The notes below the pieces were generated by a model. The model worked only from the letters and a program-made list of their open reading frames with translations. It ran no database searches and was not told the origin of the DNA. From the NCBI GenBank assembly GCA_025923195.1, contig JAICGJ010000018.1, positions 1 to 48,056 on the forward strand: DNA of 48,056 nt. The letters are read 5' to 3'. The position numbers were made by a program, and so were the translations under genes. This document shows, piece after piece, positions 25,133 through 33,979 of this stretch. Each line of letters starts with the position of its first letter. The first letter of the stretch is position 1. Source of the DNA: Chryseolinea sp. GTDB taxonomy: Bacteria > Bacteroidota > Bacteroidia > Cytophagales > Cyclobacteriaceae.

Positions 25133-26491
25133 TTAATTTTCAAAAGTGTATGATGCAGTTTCCCTTTCGACGCGCGCTTGCGCCGTGAGTACTTCAAGCT
25201 GACGGAGGTTGAGTTGAAGCTGTGAGGATGTCAATTGGTTGCGGGCATCAAGGAATTCTATGAGCGTATTCACACCTTCTTTGTAGCCTTTCTCTACAAG
25301 GTGGAAGTAGCTTTGCGATGATTTAAGCTGCTCCTGTGCCGCATAATAATTTTGTATGGTAGTCTGCAAATCATTTCTTGCTGATGAAACAGCCAATTCC
25401 AGGTTCTTTACTGTGTTGGAGAGATGCTGTTGTGATTTCTGGATCTCAAGCTTGTTATGACGTATAGTTATATCGTTGCGGAAACCTTGAAAGATAGGGA
25501 GTGATAGCTGAACACCTACAAGGTAATAGCGGGATTGGTCATTATACCTCCAGTTCTGAGCTTGTGTACCCAAATCCATAAATGCATTCACCTTTGGAAG
25601 TCTGTTGAGCCTGCTCATCCGCAGGGATGATTCATTGATTTCACGGACGGTCTTAAGCATGTTCAGTTCTTCCCTTAAATTAACTTCAGGTGATACCGTG
25701 TCGATCATCACTGGAAAATTTTCGGGTGAAAACTCGATATGGACCTCGTTGTCAAGGTCTCTGTTCAACAAGAAGTTGAAGTACTTCCGAGAGTTGCTCA
25801 CCTTGTTCCTGGCGCTGTTGAGTTCAGCTTTGACACGTTCGGCTTCGCTCTTAGAGCGGAGTAAATTTGCTGGTAAACTCTTTCCGTTTCGCAACAGCGA
25901 TTCATTGACTTCGACGTTTTTGTTAACGAGCGATAAGGCACTTTCAAAAATTTTTACAGCCTCTTCCGCCGCCAGTTGATTGTAGTAGGCAGTTTTAATA
26001 TCCTGCACCAAATCTCTCTTGTATACTTCGACCTCGTATTGTTTTATCATTACCTGTTGCCCTTGAATAGTTCTGTTTATGTGCAGGTCTGTATTCACTA
26101 AGGGGATGGACGTCCTTATCCGCGCATCATAAAAATCCTTTGGAAAAAAGTTTTGCTCCACATTTTCAACGTGTCTAAATGCATCGCTTTGCGTCATTTG
26201 ATTTAAGGAGGTATAAACAGGATTGAGCAGGTCTCCAATGGGAATTCCTATACTTCTACCCCCTTCGCCCGAGGTATAGTCCGCCAGGAGATTTATGCTT
26301 GGGAGAAAAAAGCTCCTGGCAATTTTTAATGACTGCTGAGCTTGCTGCACCGAAATGTTTTTCTGTTGGAGAACGAGATTGCTACTCAGGCCTTCGCGTA
26401 CATAATCTTCCAATGTTTGTGCGGTTATCCCATTGGTGCAGATCATAAGAAGGCATCCGAGAACACTGATTTTCAGAAGGTTAGTTTTCAT
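25133..26491 (-). CDS. TolC-family outer membrane efflux protein
   Basis: The 452-residue protein starts with a signal peptide ending near GITAQ, followed by TLEDYVREGLSSNLVLQQ, the standard opening of TolC-family proteins. Two long helical repeats with coiled-coil composition are seen (for example QVMIKQYEVEVYKRDLVQDIKTAYYNQLAA and the matching stretch near YKEGVNTLIEFLDARNQL), as needed for a periplasmic alpha-barrel. It forms the outer membrane channel for the adaptor and pump encoded directly downstream. It lies 47 bases after the tetR gene and probably shares its transcript. Confidence 0.93.
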   Translation of the reverse strand: MKTNLLKISVLGCLLMICTNGITAQTLEDYVREGLSSNLVLQQKNISVQQAQQSLKIARSFFLPSINLLADYTSGEGGRSIGIPIGDLLNPVYTSLNQMTQSDAFRHVENVEQNFFPKDFYDARIRTSIPLVNTDLHINRTIQGQQVMIKQYEVEVYKRDLVQDIKTAYYNQLAAEEAVKIFESALSLVNKNVEVNESLLRNGKSLPANLLRSKSEAERVKAELNSARNKVSNSRKYFNFLLNRDLDNEVHIEFSPENFPVMIDTVSPEVNLREELNMLKTVREINESSLRMSRLNRLPKVNAFMDLGTQAQNWRYNDQSRYYLVGVQLSLPIFQGFRNDITIRHNKLEIQKSQQHLSNTVKNLELAVSSARNDLQTTIQNYYAAQEQLKSSQSYFHLVEKGYKEGVNTLIEFLDARNQLTSSQLQLNLRQLEVLTAQARVERETASYTFEN

Positions 26492-26538
26492 TGGTTATTT
26501 AGTTTACAGTGTTAAGTCGTTGGACAAAAAAATTTATT

Positions 26539-27162
26539 TTATTCTCGGTGCATCCTGTCCAAAATTTCATTCACAAGATCGCTTGCTTTGCGGGCAAGGT
26601 CTTTCTCGTTCAGGCTTTCTACGACGGAGCAACGGTTCCTGATTTCCAAGGATGCGATCCCGTGAACCATAGACCATACTGTGAATGCCAGAACTTCGGG
26701 CTGCATTCCGCTGAAGTAGCCCTTTGAAATACATTCCTGAATCGTATTTACCAGGAATGCGAATGCCCTACTCCCCTCCTCCCAATCCGATTCATCCTTC
26801 TTGATGGACTTCATAGGCGCATTAATGATGAACATAAGGTCATATAATTCGCCGTTCTCCATAGCAAAGGTGATATATGCCTTATTGATGGCTTTCAGCC
26901 TTTCATAGGGGTCGGAGACGTGGGCAAGCGGCCGAAAATATTGATTTAGTAGCGCGAACCCTTCCCTGTGTAGTTCACAAAAAATGTCGTCTTTGTCTTT
27001 GAAATAGAGATAAATTGTAGTTGGAGAATACTCAATTTTCTCGGCGATATTGCGGATGGACGTGTCCTCAAATCCTTTTTGCATAAACAATTCTTTAGCA
27101 GCATGAAGGATCTTTCCCCTCAACTCCTCCTTTTGCCGTTCTTTCCGTGTACTTATCGTCAT
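26539..27162 (-). CDS. TetR-family repressor of the adjacent efflux operon
   Basis: The 207-residue protein has an N-terminal TetR helix-turn-helix (residues 10-57) with KILHAAKELFMQKGFEDTSIRNIAEKIEYSPTTIYLYFKDKDDIF, and a helical ligand domain of the kind often labelled TetR_C_13/WHG. It is the first gene of the tolC-adaptor-RND unit and is divergent from the DHA2-type MFS gene, so it may control both pumps. The inverted repeat at 27180-27199, 18 bases before its start, is a candidate binding site. The inducing drug is unknown. Confidence 0.9.
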   Translation of the reverse strand: MTISTRKERQKEELRGKILHAAKELFMQKGFEDTSIRNIAEKIEYSPTTIYLYFKDKDDIFCELHREGFALLNQYFRPLAHVSDPYERLKAINKAYITFAMENGELYDLMFIINAPMKSIKKDESDWEEGSRAFAFLVNTIQECISKGYFSGMQPEVLAFTVWSMVHGIASLEIRNRCSVVESLNEKDLARKASDLVNEILDRMHRE

Positions 27163-27179
27163 TTTTTGTTGATAATTTA

Positions 27180-27338
27180 CTTAACGGTGTAAAGTTAAGG
27201 ATTGTTACGTCGGTTTCCAAAGATTTTTTACATGTCGGCTGTTTGACAATTTCATTATTTAGCCGTCTAGCGACGTGATACACCCCTCACCTTGCCGTTT
27301 TTACACCCCCTTGGGTGAAGTTATCGTCCATACTTTTG
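27180..27338. promoter_or_regulatory. divergent control region of tetR and the MFS pump: operator-like repeats and two candidate promoters
   Basis: CTTAAC (27180-27185) and GTTAAG (27194-27199) form a perfect inverted repeat with an 8-base spacer just before tetR. On the minus strand, a TTGTCA box and AATCTTTG (near 27218-27225), 21 bases apart, could be the tetR promoter, which would place the inverted repeat downstream of it. On the plus strand, TTG (27311-27313) and TACTTTTG (27331-27338), a perfect TAnnTTTG match, are 17 bases apart and would serve the MFS gene. TACACCCC occurs at 27279-27286 and 27302-27309, and its complement core GGTGTAA at 27186-27192; CACCCCCTTGGGTG (27304-27317) covers the -33 box. 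Confidence 0.4.
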
Positions 27339-27418
27339 AGTAAATGGAACAGCTAAGATTTTTTCATGCGAGACTGTCCAGTGAAAATGAAATGGTTCGA
27401 TATTAATCAAGAAGCAAA

Positions 27419-28984
27419 ATGGAATTGATGGAACGTGTAGAAAACAATAACAATGCTGAAGTCACGAACAAAATATCTCGGGCGACCAGGAAGGAATGGA
27501 TCGGGCTCGGCGTGATTGCGCTGCCATGTGTACTTTATTCAATGGACCTGACTGTACTCAATCTAGCAGTGCCACAAATTACTAGCGATCTAAAACCCAG
27601 CAGCTCTGAATTACTTTGGATTGTCGACATCTACGGATTTCTCATTGCCGGTCTACTTATCACGATGGGAACCCTTGGCGATCGCATCGGCAGAAGACGT
27701 TTACTACTTATCGGAGCAGTTGCTTTTGGTTTAGCCTCAATACTTGCAGCCTATTCCGTAAGCGCTGAGATGTTGATCTTTTCTCGAGCAATCTTGGGTA
27801 TCGCCGGGGCCACACTTGCTCCTTCTACCTTATCGCTTATTCGCAACATGTTTTTGAATCCTCGCGAGCGTACGATCGCCATTGGCGTATGGGTAGCAAG
27901 TTATTCGGCCGGAGGCGCTATCGGCCCCGTAATCGGCGGCGCTATGCTGGAATATTACTGGTGGGGGTCCGTCTTTCTCATTGCTGTTCCAGTCATGATT
28001 CTGTTGCTTACGCTTGGACCCATCTTACTGCCGGAATTCAAGGATCCTGCAGCAGGGAGACTTGACTTCACCAGTGCTGCCCTGTCGCTTGTAGCTGTAC
28101 TGTCAATGATTTTTGGACTGAAGAAAATTGCAGAAAATGGGCTCGGCTGGATGCCCGTACTCTCAATAGTTGGTGGACTGGCAATCGGGATGCTATTTCT
28201 GCGCAGGCAACGAAGATTAGCTGACCCGATGATAGACTTGAAGTTATTTCGCTCTCCCGCTTTTAGCGCCGCGCTCACCATCTATACACTTATTACCTTT
28301 ATCGCCTTCGGCGCTTTCATTTTTATCTTTCAATATCTGCAGCTGATTCAGAAATTGTCTCCCATGGAATCTGGTCTTCTCGCGTTACCTTCTTTCGGTG
28401 GATTCATTGTAGGATCTGTTTTTGCACCTATGATCGCACACCGGTTTCGTCCGGTGCATGTCATTACCGGAGGACTTGTCATGGCTACAATTGGGTTTGG
28501 GTTGATGACACAAGTCCGGGTGGAGACGGGTCTGGGTTTCCTGGTCATCGGCATGCTGATTTATTCATTGGGGCTTGCCCCCGTCATCACGCTGACGACA
28601 GACTTAATAGTAGGAGCCGCGCCTCCCGAACGGGCAGGTGTGGCGTCCGCGATTTCGGAAACAAGTTCGGAGTTTGGGGGAGCTTTGGGCATCGCCATTC
28701 TCGGAAGTATCGGTACAGCTATCTATAGAACAAAAATGAAGCAGGGTATGCCCGATGAATTTCCCCAGGCCCTGGCAGCTGACGCAACGGACACCCTGGG
28801 CGGTGCCGTAACCGTTGCCGCGCAGGTCTCATCCCAACTTGGGGCGCAATTACTTACTACAGCCAATGATGCATTTGTAACGGGAATGCAGCTGAATGCC
28901 CTCATCGGTGCACTAATCGCAGCAGGACTAGCATTTCTTGCTTCTTGGCTGCTGAAAGGAGTTAAGTCGAGCGGACATACGTAG
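27419..28984 (+). CDS. DHA2-family MFS multidrug efflux transporter
   Basis: The 521-residue protein has about fourteen membrane segments, the count for the DHA2 (EmrB/QacA) group. Seen are DLTVLNLAVPQITSDL in segment 1 with the acidic residue of motif D1, the loop motif GDRIGRRRLLLIGAVAFG (motif A), motif C GGAIGPVIGGAM in segment 5, and a second-half loop. It resembles SmvA/QacA-type pumps for cationic biocides, exporting them with a proton gradient. Two ATGs (27419 and 27428) are possible; the first is used. It is divergent from tetR and converges with the FAD oxidoreductase gene, with 13 bases between the stops. Confidence 0.92.
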   Translation: MELMERVENNNNAEVTNKISRATRKEWIGLGVIALPCVLYSMDLTVLNLAVPQITSDLKPSSSELLWIVDIYGFLIAGLLITMGTLGDRIGRRRLLLIGAVAFGLASILAAYSVSAEMLIFSRAILGIAGATLAPSTLSLIRNMFLNPRERTIAIGVWVASYSAGGAIGPVIGGAMLEYYWWGSVFLIAVPVMILLLTLGPILLPEFKDPAAGRLDFTSAALSLVAVLSMIFGLKKIAENGLGWMPVLSIVGGLAIGMLFLRRQRRLADPMIDLKLFRSPAFSAALTIYTLITFIAFGAFIFIFQYLQLIQKLSPMESGLLALPSFGGFIVGSVFAPMIAHRFRPVHVITGGLVMATIGFGLMTQVRVETGLGFLVIGMLIYSLGLAPVITLTTDLIVGAAPPERAGVASAISETSSEFGGALGIAILGSIGTAIYRTKMKQGMPDEFPQALAADATDTLGGAVTVAAQVSSQLGAQLLTTANDAFVTGMQLNALIGALIAAGLAFLASWLLKGVKSSGHT

Positions 28985-28997
28985 CTTAACGATGTGC

Positions 28998-31007
28998 CTA
29001 TCTGACCGGGATAAAAAGTACCGCATCGGCGATTACTACACCATCAGCATTCTTCGTGGTGATCTCAACGGCATTGCCCCGACCCTGCGTCAAGGTATAG
29101 CTTCCGGCCGCTACCCATTCGCCTGAGGTCTGTCCCTCCACTTTAACTTCATTAGGTGTAAGAACGACTTGTTTCTTATTATTCGAACTACCTACCTGAA
29201 TCGTAACTTTCGAAGCAGATCCTTCGATCCTTGGAAAATAGATAAAGACCTTATACTCACCAGCCTTTTTAACCAAAGGACTGAACCTGGCCGATGCCCC
29301 AGCGCTAGTGTTTCCGGCTGTACGAAGAAAAGAAAATGCATAGCAACCTCTTCCATTAGGTTCTCTCTCCCACGCGCCCTCGGTCGCAACAGATTCTTTA
29401 TCATCATTGTCGACAAGGATTTCCGGCGTGCTTCCATCTACAAGAGGATCATCAGCAATTTTTTTCTGCAATGATGAAACATCGACATCCTGGACGCTGA
29501 CGTTCCGGTCTACGGCCTGCACCGCAGCGGTGGCGGCCGACTGTCCTAAGACCATAAAGACCGGCTCCATGCGGATCGATCCATATGCGATATGGGTCGC
29601 CGACAAGCATACAGGAACAAACAAGTTTTTACATTCTCCTGATTTTGGGATCAAGGAACGGTATGAAATGGGATAGGGCGGAAATCCTCCGATCTGGACA
29701 TCGCCTTCGTTCTTCACCATGCCGTTGACCACAACCCGGCTGGTGTTATGTGAGTCCATTGTGTAAGCAGCCATACCTACGCCATCAGCTACCTTTTCTT
29801 TTCCCTCGCAGTTGGCCTGAGTCATTACATACGAACCGACCATGCGCCTGGCCTCACGCACATACATTTGTGGAGACCAGTGCCCGTTGTCCCGATACTC
29901 ATCTTTTGGATAACCCCACTTTAACATCTCATTTCGCAACTGTTTGGGCATACGCCCGCTGTGGCCAATGAAATACAGCAGTCCCTTGATATAGTTCTCG
30001 TGAGCTTTTGCAATCTTTTTCCTCGTGTCATAGTCTGCCTCCGGATAATCGTAATTCATTCCAATCATATCCGTGGAAAAAGGTCCATTGTTATTAATAT
30101 CCGTTTTCTGGTTGGGCATAAGGTCAGGTTTCAGAATCAAATTAAACGGACGGGTAGGCTCCTTTTCCAGCATGCGGATCAGCAACTCATACCTGCTGGA
30201 GTCATAATCCTCGGGCTGCGTAAGAGGAATCATATTTTGCGGATCGCGCGACAAGCATATTCGGTAATTGTAAGCCTGGACTTTCTTGTCACCCGACCCC
30301 TGAGGCAATACCTTTTCACTACTGATTCCCCAAAGCAAACCACTTTCTGGCTTTCCTGGAATTTTATACGGGTCGATACCATCTAGGAACTGATGTTTGT
30401 CGCGCAATTGCACACCGTTGTAAGTTTCATTGTACTGGGCATTGGCTTCCCTTCCAACGAAATAGGACACGCCGGCCTTTGCCATTAAGTCTCCTTCGTA
30501 CGAGCAATCGATGAACATCCGGGCACGTATAACCCAATTCGTAGATGGCGAAGAAGTACCTGAATTTTCCAGGATGATCTCTTTTATGGTTCCATCCTTC
30601 ATCACCGCGTCAGTTATCCTATGATCAAACAAAACATTCACGCCACCTTCCTTCACGTATTGTTGAAAAGTATTTTCTGCCACGTGCGGCTCAAATATCC
30701 ACTGCTCAAACTTTCCGTAGTGATCTCCAATCCTGCGATAGAAATCCCTGGCTAATCCCGTGACCGCGTATTTATTGCCAATGTCGGTGTATCCTAGCCC
30801 ACCGGATGTAAGCCCCCCGAGATGTTTGCCAGGCTCAATAACAATTACAGATTTCCCAAGTTTTCTTGCTGTATACGCGGCAATAACACCCGCCGAACTT
30901 CCGCCGTAGACGCAGATATCCACAGTTGTCGTTTGTTGTGACAAGGCATCGCGTGCAATCGTAAAAACAAAAAGAAAAAGCGGGCAAATCTTTAACAGAG
31001 TCCTCAT
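28998..31007 (-). CDS. secreted FAD-dependent oxidoreductase with golvesin-like C-terminal domain
   Basis: The 669-residue protein has a signal peptide (MRTLLKICPLFLFVFTIA ... LSQ). The FAD_oxidored domain (PF12831) begins with the dinucleotide-binding motif CVYGGSSAGVIAAYTARKLGK and the adjoining GKHLGGLTSGGLGYTD, and fills about residues 28-520. The last 130 residues (starting near ATEGAWEREPNGRG) are a beta-sandwich domain like the golvesin/xanthan-lyase C-terminal module, with GEYKVFIYFPR and GNAVEITTKNADGVVIADAV. Such proteins are common in carbohydrate-use loci of Bacteroidota and Planctomycetota; the substrate is not known. It lies 216 bases downstream of the aldolase gene on the same strand; no clear promoter is visible in that gap, so it may belong to the sugar-acid unit. 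Confidence 0.85.
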   Translation of the reverse strand: MRTLLKICPLFLFVFTIARDALSQQTTTVDICVYGGSSAGVIAAYTARKLGKSVIVIEPGKHLGGLTSGGLGYTDIGNKYAVTGLARDFYRRIGDHYGKFEQWIFEPHVAENTFQQYVKEGGVNVLFDHRITDAVMKDGTIKEIILENSGTSSPSTNWVIRARMFIDCSYEGDLMAKAGVSYFVGREANAQYNETYNGVQLRDKHQFLDGIDPYKIPGKPESGLLWGISSEKVLPQGSGDKKVQAYNYRICLSRDPQNMIPLTQPEDYDSSRYELLIRMLEKEPTRPFNLILKPDLMPNQKTDINNNGPFSTDMIGMNYDYPEADYDTRKKIAKAHENYIKGLLYFIGHSGRMPKQLRNEMLKWGYPKDEYRDNGHWSPQMYVREARRMVGSYVMTQANCEGKEKVADGVGMAAYTMDSHNTSRVVVNGMVKNEGDVQIGGFPPYPISYRSLIPKSGECKNLFVPVCLSATHIAYGSIRMEPVFMVLGQSAATAAVQAVDRNVSVQDVDVSSLQKKIADDPLVDGSTPEILVDNDDKESVATEGAWEREPNGRGCYAFSFLRTAGNTSAGASARFSPLVKKAGEYKVFIYFPRIEGSASKVTIQVGSSNNKKQVVLTPNEVKVEGQTSGEWVAAGSYTLTQGRGNAVEITTKNADGVVIADAVLFIPVR

Positions 31008-31223
31008 ACAGGTATCAAAGTATATTGTTTAAAAAATTCGGGTTCTCACGGGGGCGCATAAGTTTCTAGGCAGGCCAGATAACTTTTGCTGTCCGATTTC
31101 TTTCGACAATGTACTTATAAATAGCAAAAAATGAGAGCTATCCTGTCCCTACAGTCGATGGATTCATAGCCTAAGCAAAATTTTGTTCAGCAAGATTTTT
31201 ATGGAGTACTTGCCGCATTCCCG

Positions 31224-32276
31224 TCAAACTCTATTGACGGCGTTCAGTTCCTCAAATGCCTGGGCCAATCTGTTCTTTATCGAAGTCTCACCTTCGCGAA
31301 GCCAAACACGCGGATCATAATATTTTTTGTTCGGCGAATCATTTCCGGTTGGATTGCCAAGTTGCGACTGAAGAAACGCTTCATTCTTCTGATAGTATTT
31401 GCGGACGCCATCCCAGTAACCCCACTGGATATCGGTATCGATGTTCATCTTAACAACGCCATAGCTGATGGCCTCCCTGATTGCCGCCGGTTCCGATCCA
31501 GATCCACCATGAAATACAAAACTTACTTCATTGTTCCTGGTTTTGAATTTCTTCTGGATGTAATCCTGCGAATTCTTAAGAATAGCAGGTTCAAGTTTAA
31601 CGTTTCCAGGTTTGTAAACACCGTGAACATTTCCAAACGAAGCTGCAATGACAAAATTTTCACTCACTTTCATTAATTCCTCGTATGCATAGGAAACTTC
31701 CTCAGGCTGTGTATACAACTTTGAGCTTTCAATCCCGGTATTGTCAACGCCGTCTTCTTCGCCACCGGTGACGCCTAATTCAATTTCGATATACATATCA
31801 AGCTTCGTAAGCTTTTCAAGGTACCGTTTGCTGACCTCGATGTTTTCTTTTAAAGGCTCTTCAGAAAGGTCAAGCATGTGCGAAGTGAATAGAGGTTTAC
31901 CGTGCTGTTTATAAAATTCCTCCCCATGTTTTATCATACCATCCACCCAAGGCAACAATTTTTTTGCCGCGTGGTCGGTGTTCAATAATACGGGAACTCC
32001 ATAGAGGTCGCTTACCTCGTGTATGTATTTTGCGCCCGCAACAGCGCCTGCTATGCTGGCCCTTTGGTCGTTATTTGAGATGGATTTGCCTATAAAAAAC
32101 GCCGCACCACTGTGAGAAAATTGAATAATAGTGGGTGAATTGACACTCTTCGCGGCTTCCAGGGTAGCATTTATGGTATTGGAAGTAGTTACGTTTACGG
32201 CAGGCAGTGCGAAATGGTCGGCCTTCGCTTTTTCAAATACTTTTTTGGCTTGTGAATAACTCAATACAAGTGACAT
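31224..32276 (-). CDS. fbaA: class II fructose-bisphosphate aldolase
   Basis: The 350-residue product, from the ATG at 32276 (MSLVLSYSQAKKVFEKA; the frame could extend 15 codons upstream), matches class IIA aldolases of the Escherichia coli FbaA kind across its length. Visible are the catalytic and zinc residues in LNTDHAAKKLLPW, the glutamates in EIELGVTGGEEDGVDN, the histidine and loop in SFGNVHGVYKPGNV, and the glycine-rich phosphate loop FHGGSGS followed by VKMNIDTDIQW. It joins or splits dihydroxyacetone phosphate and glyceraldehyde 3-phosphate. It follows the sugar-acid kinase gene with a 41-base gap, suggesting that it draws off triose phosphate made by that pathway; it could equally be the cell's general aldolase. 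Confidence 0.93.
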   Translation of the reverse strand: MSLVLSYSQAKKVFEKAKADHFALPAVNVTTSNTINATLEAAKSVNSPTIIQFSHSGAAFFIGKSISNNDQRASIAGAVAGAKYIHEVSDLYGVPVLLNTDHAAKKLLPWVDGMIKHGEEFYKQHGKPLFTSHMLDLSEEPLKENIEVSKRYLEKLTKLDMYIEIELGVTGGEEDGVDNTGIESSKLYTQPEEVSYAYEELMKVSENFVIAASFGNVHGVYKPGNVKLEPAILKNSQDYIQKKFKTRNNEVSFVFHGGSGSEPAAIREAISYGVVKMNIDTDIQWGYWDGVRKYYQKNEAFLQSQLGNPTGNDSPNKKYYDPRVWLREGETSIKNRLAQAFEELNAVNRV

Positions 32277-32317
32277 AAGTTTTGGTTGAAGTGGTAAAAA
32301 TAAATCGGGCTCAAATA

Positions 32318-33724
32318 TCAAATATTATATTTAAATCTATACCACACTTCCCATAAAGCTGACGCTCCGCCAACGTTTCCGGGAAAAACTATATACAGAA
32401 TTTTTGGAAACTTGCTCTTCTCATCAAGTTCCCACACCGGAACCCCCGGTATGGCTTGCCCAAGAATAAGGGCCTTTCGAGCGAGCAGGGCTTTGGAGGC
32501 AAGATCACTGGACGTGATGCCCCCCTTAGCAATGAAAAAGGTAGGTTGAACAGTGAGTTGGCTGACAACATGCACCAAAAAATCAGAAACCGCCCTGTTA
32601 ATTCTTAAGCTGCTTTCAGAATCTATACCTGCTTCCAGTTGACGGCTGGTGTAGATGACCACATCCCTACCGTTCCCCAGCCATTCATCGATTCTTTTAC
32701 TCACGGCACCGGAAGCAATGGACTTTTCCCCTGACGCGATGATATCGGCCACGCTGATTTCCATCGCTTCGTGTTTTCCCTGCGCCAACAAGTAGTCAAG
32801 TTGACTCGTAGTTTTCGGTACATACGAGCCGACAACAATCAGCGACCCCCCGTCCGCATGCAAAACGTCGCTGGGCTTAAGAATTTTTCCCGGCGCAATG
32901 CCAGCCCTTATTGAAACAAAAGTTGCTGAACTACGAAACAAGAATTTCTTTCCCGCTCTTTCTGCATCAATTAATCCCATCGCAAAAACTTCCAAGTCTT
33001 TGTACGACGCGGCATTTACCAGTACTACCTGGCTTGGACGACACGCACTCAATTTTCTAGAAACATATTCTATTCCACGAGAACGAATCTCTTCAATCGA
33101 AAATGAAACAACGTCAGACGCTTTGACGGATCCTTCTGTTTTTTCCTCGACCCACTTTCTTACATTCGAGTTTTCGTAACCAAAAGATTTGTCCTTAGCA
33201 AAGGGTGTTTCGGATACGGGGATAAGGTCATTCCCTTCCACGATGTAATGAACATCATCAATAGTGAAACGACCACCTTCTATGAACGCCGGCAGCAGAA
33301 CCCAAATTGCCTCCTCCATTTGCAACGATCTGGCTATTGCAGCAACTTCTATCGGAAAGTGACCGCGCAACGTAGAGTCACTACGGCTGATGACTACCAC
33401 ATCTCTTCCTGATTGCCCACACGCTTTTTTCAAATTAGTCCCCACTTCATTGGTTAGCTCCGCAGCTTCCACTGCCGGGAGACTTCGCGAATTAGTAAGA
33501 ATAAACAAGATGGAAGGTTCCTTCTCTAACTCCTCGGCGATCGTCGCCACCGCCCAGGAAGTAAGCACCACAACATCGTAACAGGTTTGCGTTCCCGTAG
33601 GATCATCATCAAATACGACAACGGTTTTTCTACTTTGCAGAAATTCCCGTCGGATGGCGGGTAGCAATTCGGTCTGGTATTCAGGTGGTAGCTGGGATAG
33701 CGATTGATCTGCCTTTTTGTACAT
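32318..33724 (-). CDS. four-carbon acid sugar kinase (DUF1537 family, OtnK/DtnK type)
   Basis: The 468-residue protein has the two-domain DUF1537 plan. The N-terminal part (PF07005) shows FDDDPTGTQTCYDVVVLT and SRSDSTLRGHFP for the sugar acid, and the C-terminal nucleotide-binding part (PF17042) shows AKGGITSSDLASKAL and FPGNVGGASALWEVW. Known members phosphorylate D-threonate, or 3-oxo-tetronate in D-erythronate and L-threonate use. Which substrate applies is not visible; the divergent DenD-like gene favours an erythronate-type route. It is the first gene of the minus-strand unit with the aldolase, separated by 255 bases from denD. Confidence 0.9.
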   Translation of the reverse strand: MYKKADQSLSQLPPEYQTELLPAIRREFLQSRKTVVVFDDDPTGTQTCYDVVVLTSWAVATIAEELEKEPSILFILTNSRSLPAVEAAELTNEVGTNLKKACGQSGRDVVVISRSDSTLRGHFPIEVAAIARSLQMEEAIWVLLPAFIEGGRFTIDDVHYIVEGNDLIPVSETPFAKDKSFGYENSNVRKWVEEKTEGSVKASDVVSFSIEEIRSRGIEYVSRKLSACRPSQVVLVNAASYKDLEVFAMGLIDAERAGKKFLFRSSATFVSIRAGIAPGKILKPSDVLHADGGSLIVVGSYVPKTTSQLDYLLAQGKHEAMEISVADIIASGEKSIASGAVSKRIDEWLGNGRDVVIYTSRQLEAGIDSESSLRINRAVSDFLVHVVSQLTVQPTFFIAKGGITSSDLASKALLARKALILGQAIPGVPVWELDEKSKFPKILYIVFPGNVGGASALWEVWYRFKYNI

Positions 33725-33795
33725 TCAACACATGTAAATTGGAGGCTGTAAAACTACGACTTATAATTATTAAGCAAACAGGGAAAGTTCTGAAT

Positions 33796-33947
33796 GAATG
33801 TGACTCTTTGAAGTGTAAAGTGATAAGATGTTGGCTGAATTAGGTGACCACCAGATAAACAAAACCGGCTTTGAAATTTTAATAATTTACTTAACTAGCA
33901 GGAAAGTGATTTGCTGATGGTCACATTCTCTTTTTTAAAGAATGTCA
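33796..33947. promoter_or_regulatory. candidate operator: separated inverted repeat between the kinase and denD genes
   Basis: GAATGTGAC (33796-33804) and GTCACATTC (33920-33928) are exact reverse complements, 115 bases apart, in the 255-base divergent region. A partial third copy, GAATGTCAG, begins near 33940. The arrangement suits a regulator bound at two sites that controls both transcription units. No regulator gene for this pathway is in the window. Confidence 0.35.
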
Positions 33948-33979
33948 GCGGTGGATAACAGATAATAACAAAACGTCTC

